A stretch of DNA of 64,000 nucleotides, from assembly GCA_949358305.1 (NCBI GenBank), contig OX442314.1, positions 62,001 to 126,000 on the forward strand, in the 5' to 3' direction. Position numbers and translations under genes: made by a program. The notes below the pieces were generated by a model. It saw only the letters and a program-made list of their open reading frames with translations. It did no database searches and was not told the DNA's origin. Shown here one piece after another: positions 45,155 through 54,840 of this stretch. The DNA is from Strigamia acuminata. Lineage: Eukaryota; Arthropoda; Chilopoda; Geophilomorpha; Linotaeniidae. Within the stretch, counting starts at the first letter, position 1; each line of letters begins with the position of its first letter.

Positions 45155-48100
45155 TCTTTTTATGTGCAAAAACAGCATTTTTTGACATAAAATACATTTA
45201 TTCGCAAAAACAAACTCTTTTTATTCATCAAAATAGCATTCTGGAGGCATAAAATATTTTCTCTCATTAAAACAAACGCTTTTTATCCGCCAAAACAGCA
45301 TTTTGAAGGCAGGAAATATTTTTTCTCATAAAAACAAACGCTTTTAATGCACCGAAACAGCATTTTTTGGTATAAAATACATTTCTTCAAAAAACAAAGT
45401 CTTTTTATGCGCAAAAACAGCACTTTTTGGCATAAAATACATTTCTTCGCAAAAACAAACGCTTTTAATTCACCAAAACAGCATTCTTTGATATAAAATA
45501 CATTTCTTCAAAAAACAAAGTCTTTTTATGCGCAAAAACAGCATTTTTTGGCATAAAATACAGCATTTTTTTGCATAAAATACAGCATTTTTTTGCATAA
45601 AATACAGCATTTTTTGGCATAAAATACAGCATTTTTTGGCATAAAAGACAGCATTTTTTGGCATAAAATACAGCATTTTTTGGCATAAAATACAGCATTT
45701 TTTGGCATAAAATACAGCATTTTTTGGCATAAAATACAGCATTTTTTGGCATAAAATACAGCATTTTTTGGCATAAAATACAGCATTTTTTGGCATAAAA
45801 TACAGCATTTTTTGGCATAAAATACAGCATTTTTTGGCATAAAATACAGCATTTTTTGGCATAAAATACAGCATTTTTTGGCATAAAATACAGCATTTTT
45901 TGGCATAAAATACAGCATTTTTTTGCATAAAATACAGCATTTTTTTGCATAAAATACAGCATTTTTTGGCATAAAATACAGCATTTTTTGGCATAAAATA
46001 CAGCCTTTTTTTGGGCTCTGAGGGCTCCAAGGGCTTTGAGGGCTTTGAGGGCTCTGAGGACTCTGAGACTTCTGAGGGCTCTGAGACTTCTGAGGGCTCT
46101 GAGACTTCTGAGGGCTCTGAGACTTCTGAGGGCTCTGAGACTTCTGAGGGCTCTGAGACTTCTGAGGGCTCTGAGACTTCTGAGGGCTCTGAGACTTCTG
46201 AGGGCTCTGAGACTTCTGAGGGCTCTGAGACTTCTGAGGGCTCTTAGTCTGAGGGCTCTGAGTCTGAGGGCTCTGAGTCTGAGGGCTCTGAGGGCTCTGA
46301 TTGCTCTGGCGCTCTGAGGGCTCTGAGGGCTCTGAGAGCTCTGAGGGCTCTGAGGGCTCTGAGGGCTCTGAGGGCTCTGAGGGCTCTGAGGGCTCTGAGG
46401 TTTCTGAGGGCTCTGAGGGCTCTGAGGGCTCTGAGGGCTCTGAGGGCACTGAGAGTTTAAAATATTTTTTCTCATAAAACAAACGCTTTTTATGTACAAA
46501 ATAAGCATTTTTTAGGCATAAAATACTTTCCCCCTTAAAACAAACGCTTTTTATGTACAAAATAAGCATTTTTTAGGCATAAAATACTTTCCCTCATAAA
46601 AACAAACGCTTTTAATTCACCGAAACAGCATGTTTTGGTATAAAATACATTTCTTCAAAAAACAAAGTCTTATTATGCTCAAAATCAGCATTTCTTGCCA
46701 TAAAATACGTTTCTTTGCAATAACAAACGCTTTTTATTCATCAAAATAGCATTCTGGAGACATAAAATATTTTTTCTCATAAAAAGAAACGCTTTTAATG
46801 CACCAAAACAGCATTTTTTTGGTATAAAATACATTTCTTCAAAAAACAAAGTCTTTTTATGCGCAAAAACAGCATTTTTTGGCATAAAATACAGCATTTT
46901 TTGGCATAAAATACAGCATTTTTTGGCATAAAATACAGCATTTTTTGGCATAAAATACAGCATTTTTTGGCATAAAATACAGCATTTTTTGGCATAAAAT
47001 ACAGCATTTTTTGGCATAAAATACAGCATTTTTTGGCATAAAATACAGCATTTTTTGGCATAAAATACAGCATTTTTTGGCATAAAATACAGCATTTTTT
47101 GGCATAAAATACAGCATTTTTTGGCATAAAATACAGCATTTTTTGGCATAAAATACAGCATTTTTTGGCATAAAATACAGCATTTTTTGGCATAAAATAC
47201 AGCATTTTTTGGCATAAAATACAGCATTTTTTGGCATAAAATACAGCATTTTTTGGCATAAAATACAGCATTTTTTGGCATAAAACACAGCCTTTTTTGG
47301 GCTCTGAGGGCTCCGAGGGCTTTGAGGGCTTTGAGGGCTCTGAGGACTCTGAGACTTCTGAGGGCTCTGAGACTTCTGAGGGCTCTGAGACTTCTGAGGG
47401 CTCTGAGACTTCTGAGGGCTCTTAGTCTGAAAGCTCTGAGTCTGAGGGCTCTGAGTCTGAGGGCTCTGAGTCTGAGGGCTCTGAGGGCTCTGAGGGCTCT
47501 GAGTCTGAAAGCTCTGAGGGCTCTGATTGCTCTGAGGGCTCTGAGGGCCCTGAGGGCTCTGAGGGCTCTGAGGGCACTGAGAGTTTAAAATATTTTTTCT
47601 CATAAAACAAACGCTTTTTATTCATCAAAATAGCATTCTGGAGACATAAAATATTTTTTCTCATAAAAAGAAACGCTTTTAATGCACCGAAACAGCATTT
47701 TTTTGGTATAAAATACATTTCTTCAAAAAACAAATTCTTTTTATGCGCAAAAACAGCATTTTTTGGCATAAAATACAGCATTTTTTGGCATAAAATACAG
47801 CATTTTTTGGCATAAAATACAGCATTTTTTGGCATAAAATACAGCATTTTTTGGCATAAAATACAGCATTTTTTGGCATAAAATACAGCATTTTTTGGCA
47901 TAAAATACAGCATTTTTTGGCATAAATTACAGCATTTTTTGGCATAAAATACAGCATTTTTTGGCATAAAATACAGCATTTTTTGGCATAAAATACAGCA
48001 TTTTTTGGCATAAAATACAGCATTTTTTGGCATAAAATACAGCATTTTTTGGCATAAAATACAGCATTTTTTGGCATAAAATACAGCATTTTTTGGCATA

Positions 48101-48328
48101 AAATACAGCATTTTTTGGCATAAAATACAGCATTTTTTGGCATAAAATACAGCATTTTTTGGCATAAAATACAGCATTTTTTGGCATAAAATACAGCATT
48201 TTTTGGCATAAAATACAGCATTTTTTGGCATAAAATACAGCATTTTTTGGCATAAAATACAGCATTTTTTGGCATAAAATACAGCATTTTTTGCCATAAA
48301 ATACAGCATTTTTTGGCATAAAATACAG
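45155..48328 (-). repeat. Composite satellite array, reverse orientation (block 5)
   Basis: On the minus strand, 60-bp modules lie near 45155-45540, 46456-46875 and 47586-47760. The 22-bp arrays lie near 45541-46010, 46876-47295 and 47761-48328. The 9-bp arrays lie near 46011-46455 and 47296-47585 and include a long run of GAAGTCTCAGAGCCCTCA-type 18-bp units. The 9-bp to 22-bp borders carry an AAAAAAGGC variant not used in the forward blocks. The array stops at the 3' end of element D. Confidence 0.95.
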
Positions 48329-48582
48329 TGTTAGCCTTGTGAGAGCACACGAATAAACGAAAGACGTCTGTTAATGTTGAAAGTTGTGCACAAACTATTT
48401 AATTTCCTCAAAATACAAAAACAAAGTAAACAAATGCAATTCTCGAAATAAAATGTAACCGCCTCTCTGGTTGGCTGGGCCGGCTCGACGTCATTGATAG
48501 CGCCGACAGGTGCGCCGTGTGGCAGGTGCTGTCCCGCGGCACAAGGTCGTCGCCAGACGTGAGGTCATCGCATGGCCTTACA
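48329..48582 (-). mobile_element. Putative 3' LTR of element D
   Basis: Read on the minus strand, 254 bp start TGTAAGGCC, overlapping the pol stop, and end GGCTAACA at the satellite border. The TGT/ACA ends and the position after integrase support an LTR. No 5' LTR exists in the window for comparison, so the boundaries are inferred. Confidence 0.5.
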
Positions 48583-48953
48583 CGTTCACCCCGGGGGTAG
48601 TGATGGTCCCCATCACGGCCTCTTCCTTGTAGAACCTCTTAAGTTGGGCCCCGTGCGCTTTCCAGGTGCGCCCATCGTCCCCTGCCAGCAAAAAGACTTC
48701 GGTCGCCAAACGTTCCACAATCGTGTATGGGCCCTCATACAGGGCGTCGAACTTCTTCTGTCGATGTCTCCTGGTAAACAGCACTCTGTCTCCCACTTTC
48801 ATACTAGATGGTGCCCGGTTGCGGTCGAAGCGCCCCTTCTGCAACCTCCCCGCCTCCTCCAAATTTCTGACCGCTTCCTCCCTATCTTCCCATAGTCTCT
48901 CCAATCCCTCTGTCAAATCGTCTTCATCGATCGTCGCCAACTCCTCCTTAAAG
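48578..48953 (-). pseudogene. Element D integrase C-terminus, frame-shifted from the main ORF
   Basis: This is the continuation of element D pol in another frame. It contains EGPYTIVERL, the GPY/F integrase C-terminal module, followed by WKAHGAQLKRFY and a stop at 48578. The main frame reaches SKFSPGL and stops at 48948-48950. The linker that normally lies between the SKFSP-type motif and the acidic stretch seems short, so a small deletion with frame loss is likely. Confidence 0.8.
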
Positions 48954-51900
48954 TCCGGGCGAGAACTTCGACGACGACTGCACTGTATTATTTATCGCCC
49001 ACACCTGGGCTGGTAGGTTCTTTGCCCACTTCTCCAGCCCGCCTTCGGCCTTACGCAGCTTTTGGACAATTGTTTGAATTGTCCTCTCGATTAATCCGTT
49101 AGAGGCGTGGTGATACGGTGGGCAGACCTCCACCTCCGCTTTCTCGCCTTCCGCAAATTCCACAAATTTTTTAGCGATAAATGAGGTACCGGCGTCGGTA
49201 ATGATCTTTCTCGCGGCCCCGAAACGCCCAAAAATATCGGTTCTAACCTTCTCTACCGATGTTGCCGCCTTCGTGTTGCGGACTGGAACTGCCACGACGA
49301 ATCTAGAAAACAGGTCGATCGCCGCCCACACGTACAAATTTCTCCCGCTGCACGGGTACGGGCCCCCGTGATCAATCGCGATCGTATGAAACGGCCTAGG
49401 AGGGATGGGTCGATTTGTCAGGAGCCCGGCTGGCTTTGCCGTCCGATGGTTCTGGCGCTGGCACTCCCAACATCCACGCACAAAACCCTCCACGCATCCC
49501 CGCATCCCCTTCCACCAGTGTCGCCTTCTTAGCCTTGAAAGTGTCTTAAATGCGTCCGCGTGTCCGCATGACTCGTGCACTGCCTTCGTCAATCCGTCCG
49601 TCATATTCTTCGGTACTACAATCTGTGAATGCTTCTTGCCCCCTCGCGTCTCCACGTGAAGGAGAAGTCCGTCAACCACCTCGAACTCTGTTGGGGGATG
49701 ATCCATTTTATTCTTACAAAAGATGTCATTCATTTGTTCCTCCCTCAACGTCCCATCGCGTAACTTAATCATCGCCAGAGCGACCGCCGCTCCCGACTCG
49801 ATTGCGCGCGAGAGTGCGTCCGCAATTTCGTTCTCCTTTCCCTTCTTATGCTTCATGTTAAAGTCAAACTCCTGCAAATCGAGGATCCACCGCGCATATT
49901 TCCTATTTAAGTCCGTCTTTGCGAGCATGTGGGCCACCGCCCAATTGTCTGTGAATAAGATGAACTTGGTCCCCAGTAAATACGTCCGAAATTTCTCCGT
50001 GATCGCCCAATGGACCGCCAGGCACTCAAGTTCATTAGAATGGGCTGTCCTATATGATTCCGGTATCCCCCTAGAGGCGTATGCGATGGTCACCCACTCG
50101 CCCTCCTGCCGCTGTTGTAGGGTCGCCCCCAAACCGTCGTAACTGGCGTCCACACTCACGCATGTCTCAGTGTCGCTCTGAAAATGGGCCAGCCACTCGC
50201 ACGCCTTTAATTCCTTCTTTATTGCCTCGACGGCCTCCTGGTGTGCCTCCGTCCAGGCAAAACGTGCCTCCTTTCTGGTCAAAGCCTGTAATATCTTCAC
50301 CTTCGCAGCGAATCCCCTCACGAATCGGCGGTGATAACCCGCGAACCCCAAAAATGCCCGGACATCTCTCACGCTGCGAAAACGCTGAAATCGATCGATG
50401 GCCCGTATACGCGCCGGGTCGGGTTTCTTCCCCTGTCTAGACACGATATAACCGAGGAAACTCACTTCTTTTCGCAACAGCTGACACTTCGATAATCGAA
50501 CGCGAAGGCCCTTTCTTATCAATTCCTCCAGAAACTTCTCCCATCTTGAGATCAGCTCGTTCACAATCCGGCTCGCTTGGCCCACGTCGTCGATGTATGC
50601 GGCCGTGCGCTCTACTCGCTTACACAACTTATCCATGATTTCCTGCATCTTGAAAGGCGAGATTTTTAATCCCATCGGCATCCTTGTTAATTCCATTAAC
50701 CCGTCTGGTGTCAGAAATGCGATCTTATGGCAATCGCCGCCACGCAATCGCACGTGGTAGAAAGCCATCGCGACGTCTCCCACGTTGAAATAAATCGGCT
50801 GATCGGCCAGCAAAAACTCAATTGTCTCGTCAATAGTTGGCATGCGGTACATTGACACGTCGACGATCTCATTTAATCGCCTCAAGTCAAGCACCGGTCG
50901 CAGCTTTTGCTTATTCTCGCCTTGCTTCACAAACCACAGCGGGAAGTTGTACTGTGACGTCGAGGGCCGGCAAATACCCAGTCTAAGCCAGAGCGCAATT
51001 GTCTCGCTGCACGCCTTCTCGTCTGCGGGCGAAAATTTCCTCGGTTTGGTTTTAATTGGGTTATTGTGTCGCAGGCGGATCTCGCACTCCTCGCCCACGC
51101 ACTCCCCCAGCTCGTCCTGCTCGCTAAACGCCTCCCTATTCGTCCATAGAACGCGTCGGAGCCGCTCCCTTTCCACTGCTGTAACGTCGACGTCCACCGC
51201 CCCCACGAGCGCGTCGACTTCTTCTCCGAACGCGCGGTCCTCCGCTGAAACCTGGCGCGAGGCCCGTACGATGCAGCTCACCGTTGGCGCCGGTCCCGTA
51301 ATCTCCTTGAAGAATGTTACATCTCCGTCGCCGGTGATCATCCACGCCAGCCCGGCCTGCCTGCGCCAGTCCATCCCGATGACCAATGGGAAAGGTGAAT
51401 CTTGGACCACGGCGACGTCACTGATTCTAGTCCTCATCTTTCCAATCTGGACATTTAAGTCCACGTGTCCTAAAACCTGCTTATCGCCATTCGCCGTTTT
51501 GAAGTACTCCTTCTCTAAATTGGGTCTGATTTCGACGCTATCGCTAACGAAAAGCTGATCCACGGTCGAGCAATTTGCCCCGCAATTGATCAGGGCCTCC
51601 ACCTGCCCCCCGAGTTCCGCTGATTGGCAGTCGACCACTACGAGATTCGACTCCGGGCACTTCGTCTTCACCATACAAATATTGATCTTCTTTTTCTCAG
51701 CCTCCCTCGGATGTTGCTTTGCGTCTCCCTCCTTCTGTTCGGGCTTCTTCGCTTTGGGGCAATCAAATGAACAATGGCCCATTTCGCTGCAACGCCAACA
51801 TTGCATTTTCGACATGTCCATGCCTTTTTTGTATGACGTGTCGTCGCGTGATGTCCTTGTCCTTGCGTCGGTCTTCGGCTTCGCAGTCTCTTTCGGCGTC

Positions 51901-52673
51901 GTCCTTGGCGGTGATCCGCTAGCCTCTCTGTTCCGGTCAATCTCGCGTCCCTTCCTAATTAATTCAATAAAAGAATCAAATTTTGACATGCGAAATAAAT
52001 CACGCGTGTGTAAATCGCAAACTCCCTCTATTGTGACATTTATCGCATCGTCCTTCGAGAAACTAAACGCCTTCTTTGTTGTTTCTATCAATGCGATTTT
52101 TGCGGCGAAATATGTGGCGAGGGATTCATTCTCCAGCTGCTTTCTTGCAGCAATTCGTTGCCTCCACCTATCGTATGTGTCGACGTCCAGAAAATAGTCT
52201 CTGATCGACGCCACCCACTCCGTCCACGAAACAAATTTTTTTCCGAAAAAGTCATACCAATACAGGGCCTCCTCCTTCAATTGTCCGTTTGCCACCGCAA
52301 TTTTCGCGTGCTCCGTCCATTTTCCCAATGTGGCCGCACGCTCGACGCACTCGATGAAATGTTCGACGTTCTCGTCACGTTTTCCTTTGAACACGGGCAC
52401 TCCCTTCGTCGTGTCCACCTCGTGCTGCACTTTAATCTGTCCCGCGAGTCCCGCTGCGGTTGAGACGATGGCCGACTGGGTTGCCCCGGGTTTGACCTTG
52501 GCTGCCTCATTTGCCACGTTGTCCGCCAAAATAGTGGCTAAATAATCGCTTTTCTTTTTACAATTACTTACGTCGATTCCCCGCAGCAAACACTCGTCAC
52601 GAATGTTCTCGCACGTTAAAAGGTCCAAAACCGGCTCACAAATTGAAGTCAACACACCTTTCATGTCCGCCAT
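48948..52673 (-). CDS. Element D Gag-Pol polyprotein (Ty3/Gypsy), degenerate protease
   Basis: A 1241-residue single frame starting at ATG 52673. Gag occupies about 1-285. The CCHC knuckle CWRCSEMGHCSFDC (CX2CX4HX4C) is near 291. The protease site reads INCGANCS, with Asn363 where the catalytic Asp of D-S/T-G should be. RT has YIDD at 693-696. RNase H has SVDASYDG and FTDNWAV. The integrase zinc domain has HESCGH...CWECQ, and the core has AIDHGG, ITDAGTS and GLIERT, a full D,D,E set. The frame stops early at 48948; the GPY/F tail lies in another frame. Only 34 bp separate the start codon from a CACTG transposon fragment, so the leader, primer site and 5' LTR are lost. This copy is not autonomous. 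Confidence 0.92.
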   Translation of the reverse strand: MADMKGVLTSICEPVLDLLTCENIRDECLLRGIDVSNCKKKSDYLATILADNVANEAAKVKPGATQSAIVSTAAGLAGQIKVQHEVDTTKGVPVFKGKRDENVEHFIECVERAATLGKWTEHAKIAVANGQLKEEALYWYDFFGKKFVSWTEWVASIRDYFLDVDTYDRWRQRIAARKQLENESLATYFAAKIALIETTKKAFSFSKDDAINVTIEGVCDLHTRDLFRMSKFDSFIELIRKGREIDRNREASGSPPRTTPKETAKPKTDARTRTSRDDTSYKKGMDMSKMQCWRCSEMGHCSFDCPKAKKPEQKEGDAKQHPREAEKKKINICMVKTKCPESNLVVVDCQSAELGGQVEALINCGANCSTVDQLFVSDSVEIRPNLEKEYFKTANGDKQVLGHVDLNVQIGKMRTRISDVAVVQDSPFPLVIGMDWRRQAGLAWMITGDGDVTFFKEITGPAPTVSCIVRASRQVSAEDRAFGEEVDALVGAVDVDVTAVERERLRRVLWTNREAFSEQDELGECVGEECEIRLRHNNPIKTKPRKFSPADEKACSETIALWLRLGICRPSTSQYNFPLWFVKQGENKQKLRPVLDLRRLNEIVDVSMYRMPTIDETIEFLLADQPIYFNVGDVAMAFYHVRLRGGDCHKIAFLTPDGLMELTRMPMGLKISPFKMQEIMDKLCKRVERTAAYIDDVGQASRIVNELISRWEKFLEELIRKGLRVRLSKCQLLRKEVSFLGYIVSRQGKKPDPARIRAIDRFQRFRSVRDVRAFLGFAGYHRRFVRGFAAKVKILQALTRKEARFAWTEAHQEAVEAIKKELKACEWLAHFQSDTETCVSVDASYDGLGATLQQRQEGEWVTIAYASRGIPESYRTAHSNELECLAVHWAITEKFRTYLLGTKFILFTDNWAVAHMLAKTDLNRKYARWILDLQEFDFNMKHKKGKENEIADALSRAIESGAAVALAMIKLRDGTLREEQMNDIFCKNKMDHPPTEFEVVDGLLLHVETRGGKKHSQIVVPKNMTDGLTKAVHESCGHADAFKTLSRLRRRHWWKGMRGCVEGFVRGCWECQRQNHRTAKPAGLLTNRPIPPRPFHTIAIDHGGPYPCSGRNLYVWAAIDLFSRFVVAVPVRNTKAATSVEKVRTDIFGRFGAARKIITDAGTSFIAKKFVEFAEGEKAEVEVCPPYHHASNGLIERTIQTIVQKLRKAEGGLEKWAKNLPAQVWAINNTVQSSSKFSPGL

Positions 52674-52707
52674 TTTGCTTCCGAGTTCTCCTTCCTCACG
52701 TACACGC

Positions 52708-52950
52708 CACTGGAAAAAAAATCAGATTTACTCACTTGTAAAGAATTATAAATATATAGGCAGATGGATTTTACAAGTTTGTAAATTAGATTTACAAAGA
52801 ATTGAAAATAAGTCTTTTCCAAACACATTTACAATCCGGACCATTTCCGTGACTTTTTTTACAATAACTTTACAAACATTTTCAATTGTGTAATTATGAA
52901 ATTTCATAATGTATTTCCAATGTATTTCCAATGTATTTCCAATGTATTTC
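52708..52950. mobile_element. Truncated second copy of the CACTG transposon
   Basis: 243 bp match the left end of the 39060 element, starting CACTGGAAAAAAAA and ending in the ATTTCCAATGT repeat. It differs by substitutions and a short deletion (AGAGACC region). It stops abruptly at TGTTGTTAG (52951), consistent with interruption by a later insertion whose far side is outside the window. It also replaces the 5' end of element D. Confidence 0.85.
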
Positions 52951-53053
52951 TGTTGTTAGAGAATTTACTCCTTTGGTCCAAGCACCAAATGGGCAATCCA
53001 TCATTTCTGGCTCAAGAATAGGAGGTGGTTCGAGGGCGGGAGAATGAGGATGT

Positions 53054-53137
53054 TTAGGTTAGGTTAGGTTAGGTTAGGTTAGGTTTAGGTTTAGGTTTAG
53101 GTTTAGGTTTAGGTTTAGGTTTAGGTTTAGGTTTAGG
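53054..53137 (+). repeat. Telomere-type repeat (TTAGG)6 then (TTTAGG)9
   Basis: Six perfect pentamers at 53054-53083 run directly into nine perfect hexamers at 53084-53137. TTAGG is the widespread arthropod telomere repeat. The tract is interstitial and only 84 bp, so it is not a chromosome end. Confidence 0.97.
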
Positions 53138-53263
53138 ATAGCCAGCGCCATCTACTAACAAAATTGACAAGTAAAAGTGGTCCATTTCGTCCGAGGACAA
53201 AATGAACAAGATGGCGGTGAGTCATACTAGGCCGCGAGCAACCTTGGAGAGAAAAACGTCTTT

Positions 53264-53381
53264 TGACCTTTGACCTTGACCTTTGACCTTTGTGGCGGAA
53301 AATTTGACCTTTGACCTTTGAGGCGAAAAATTTGGCTTTTGACCTTTGACATCTGAAGGTGGAGAGTTTAACCATTGACCT
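53264..53381. promoter_or_regulatory. Cluster of eight nuclear-receptor half-sites (TGACCT)
   Basis: TGACCT, the complement of AGGTCA, occurs at 53264, 53271, 53277, 53284, 53305, 53312, 53340 and 53376. Three adjacent pairs are spaced by one base (DR1: 53264/53271, 53277/53284 and 53305/53312), the arrangement bound by RXR/USP- and HNF4-type receptors. TGACCTTGA at 53271-53279 is also the complement of TCAAGGTCA, an FTZ-F1/SF-1 type site. That the sites are functional is inference. Confidence 0.6.
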
Positions 53382-53400
53382 GTATGACTCACTTCCTGTT

Positions 53401-53578
53401 TTGGAATTTTCTAGAATTTTTATTATCTCTTATTTCTTCCTGGATTGTCCTTGATTGGAATTTTCTAGAATTTTTATTATCTCTTATTTCTTCCTGGATT
53501 GTCCTTGATTGGGATTTTCTAGAATTTTTATTATCTCTTATTTCTTCCTGGATTGTCCTTGTTTGGAATTTTCTAGAA
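53401..53578 (+). repeat. 54-bp tandem repeat, each unit with a heat-shock-like TTCTAGAA
   Basis: Three full 54-bp units begin at 53401, 53455 and 53509, with a partial fourth at 53563. Each carries TTCTAGAA (53409, 53463, 53517 and 53571), which fits two inverted heat-shock-factor modules (TTCNNGAA). The unit is a multiple of three, so an open frame of repeated WNFLEFLLSLISSW runs through it. Lack of a sensible start and end makes coding unlikely. Confidence 0.85.
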
Positions 53579-53614
53579 TGTTCTGTGATGAATCATCACT
53601 TCCGGTTTTGTGGG

Positions 53615-53649
53615 TATATAAGGAGTGACAAATCAGAACTTTTTCAGTT
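53615..53649 (+). promoter_or_regulatory. TATA box and initiator (core promoter)
   Basis: TATATAAG at 53615-53622 is followed by TCAGTT at 53644-53649. The A of TCAGTT lies 31 bases after the first TATA base, the normal spacing, and TCAGTY is the arthropod initiator. Transcription would begin near 53646 and run rightward through the primer site into element E gag. Confidence 0.7.
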
Positions 53650-54694
53650 TGTCACGGTCCTGACTTGAGCAGTAGTAATTTTCAAAATTTTAAGCGCATT
53701 TTGCGTCCCTCCTTTAAATTTTTCCCAATTTTATTGAGAAATTGTTCTAGTTTCTTTAAATTATTTTATTTTCCCCAAATCTAAATTTATTATTTTATTT
53801 TATATTATTTTCCTTATTTTTGACATTTATCTTTAATCTGGCCTGGTTTTAATCACCCCATCCAGACAATTCATGAGAATTCTGCAATAAGTTGATATAA
53901 TCGCGCTCTAAATTTGCATATTTCACCCCTGATCGCCTGTTTTCTGCTCGGTCCCCATTGGGAATTGACTTGGCCTTTGACATGTGATCAGAGGTGACTT
54001 GTTCTGTCAAGACACTTTGAACAGAGAGAATAATTTTCGCCTTCGACTAGTCAACATCTCCTGTCTTAACTAGGAAGATTTCCAAGTGCGATTTATGTTG
54101 CGTCTCAACGCATACGGTCATTATGCAGCCCGAATTCTCATGGTTGGCTATCTAACCACTACATTTATTATTTGCCCATTATTTGCGTACAAATTACTGG
54201 AAAAACGGCGTATTCGACGGTCTTAATTCGTCAATACATTTTATGCCACGACTGTGACTTCCTCCTCAGCCTAGACATTTTGAACTCATACTCGTCTCAA
54301 TTGCGTATTCATTTCATTATCGACGGTTCGGCGACGTTGTCTGCGGTTTGGTACCTGTTTGCGCGTTCACCCAACGTTTGCGCGTGTTCAGGAGAAGAAA
54401 CATACTCTTCGTAAGTACGCCTAGCATGTGACGACATTTTCCCTAGTGAAGAGCGATATTTTGGTCTTAATTCGAAATATCAACGTTCGCCATTTTGTAC
54501 GGCGCCCGAATTGAATCCTGCACCCATATAAAACAGATTTCACGAATAGACGCTGTCTTAACCTAGCTACCACCTCCGGCAAAGTTTTAAGAGTTGCAGC
54601 GCCTGCGAACCTAAATTTTCTGGTTATCACAATCCCTGGAAATTCTTAAATTTCCGAAACCATTGTTAAAAAGTCGACTACGACGTGACAATCT

Positions 54695-54713
54695 TGGCGA
54701 GCTAGACAGGATT
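54695..54713 (+). promoter_or_regulatory. Primer-binding site of element E
   Basis: TGGCGAGCTAGACAGGATT is identical to the site in element C and lies four bases after the LTR end. Shared tRNA usage supports close relationship of C and E. The rest of the leader to 54840 holds nothing else I recognise. Confidence 0.75.
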
Positions 54714-54840
54714 CAACTCGAAACGTGTTCTAAGAGAACACAAACCACCATTTTCTTCAGTGAAGACTGCGCAAGTATAGGTCGTTATATTTATTTAATT
54801 AATTACTTATTTTTGCCGGCACACATATTATTATTTCAAC

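Larger units (their letters stand above)
52951..54690 (+). mobile_element. Putative long 5' LTR of element E (start uncertain)
   Basis: The right end is clear: GACGTGACA at 54690 is followed by the same primer-site string as element C. Two starts are possible. A start TGTTGTTAG at 52951 explains why the CACTG copy is cut there and puts the TATA and initiator inside U3/R, giving 1740 bp. The alternative TGTCACGG at 53650 matches the first eight bases of the element C LTR and pairs with CGTGACA at the end, giving 1041 bp. The 3' LTR is outside the window. Within 53650-54690 I see AT-rich sequence and no gene. Confidence 0.55.

Noticed and set aside
43521-45185. Fusion gene of satellite peptide and reverse transcriptase
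   Set aside because: The frame continuity is chance, because the 22-bp satellite is open in all three forward frames.
53054-53137. Chromosome end
   Set aside because: Only 84 bp, with unrelated sequence and transposons continuing on both sides.
53375-53668. 97-codon hydrophobic repeat ORF
   Set aside because: It is a frame through the 54-bp regulatory repeat (54 is a multiple of three), starts in unrelated DNA and overlaps the TATA box.
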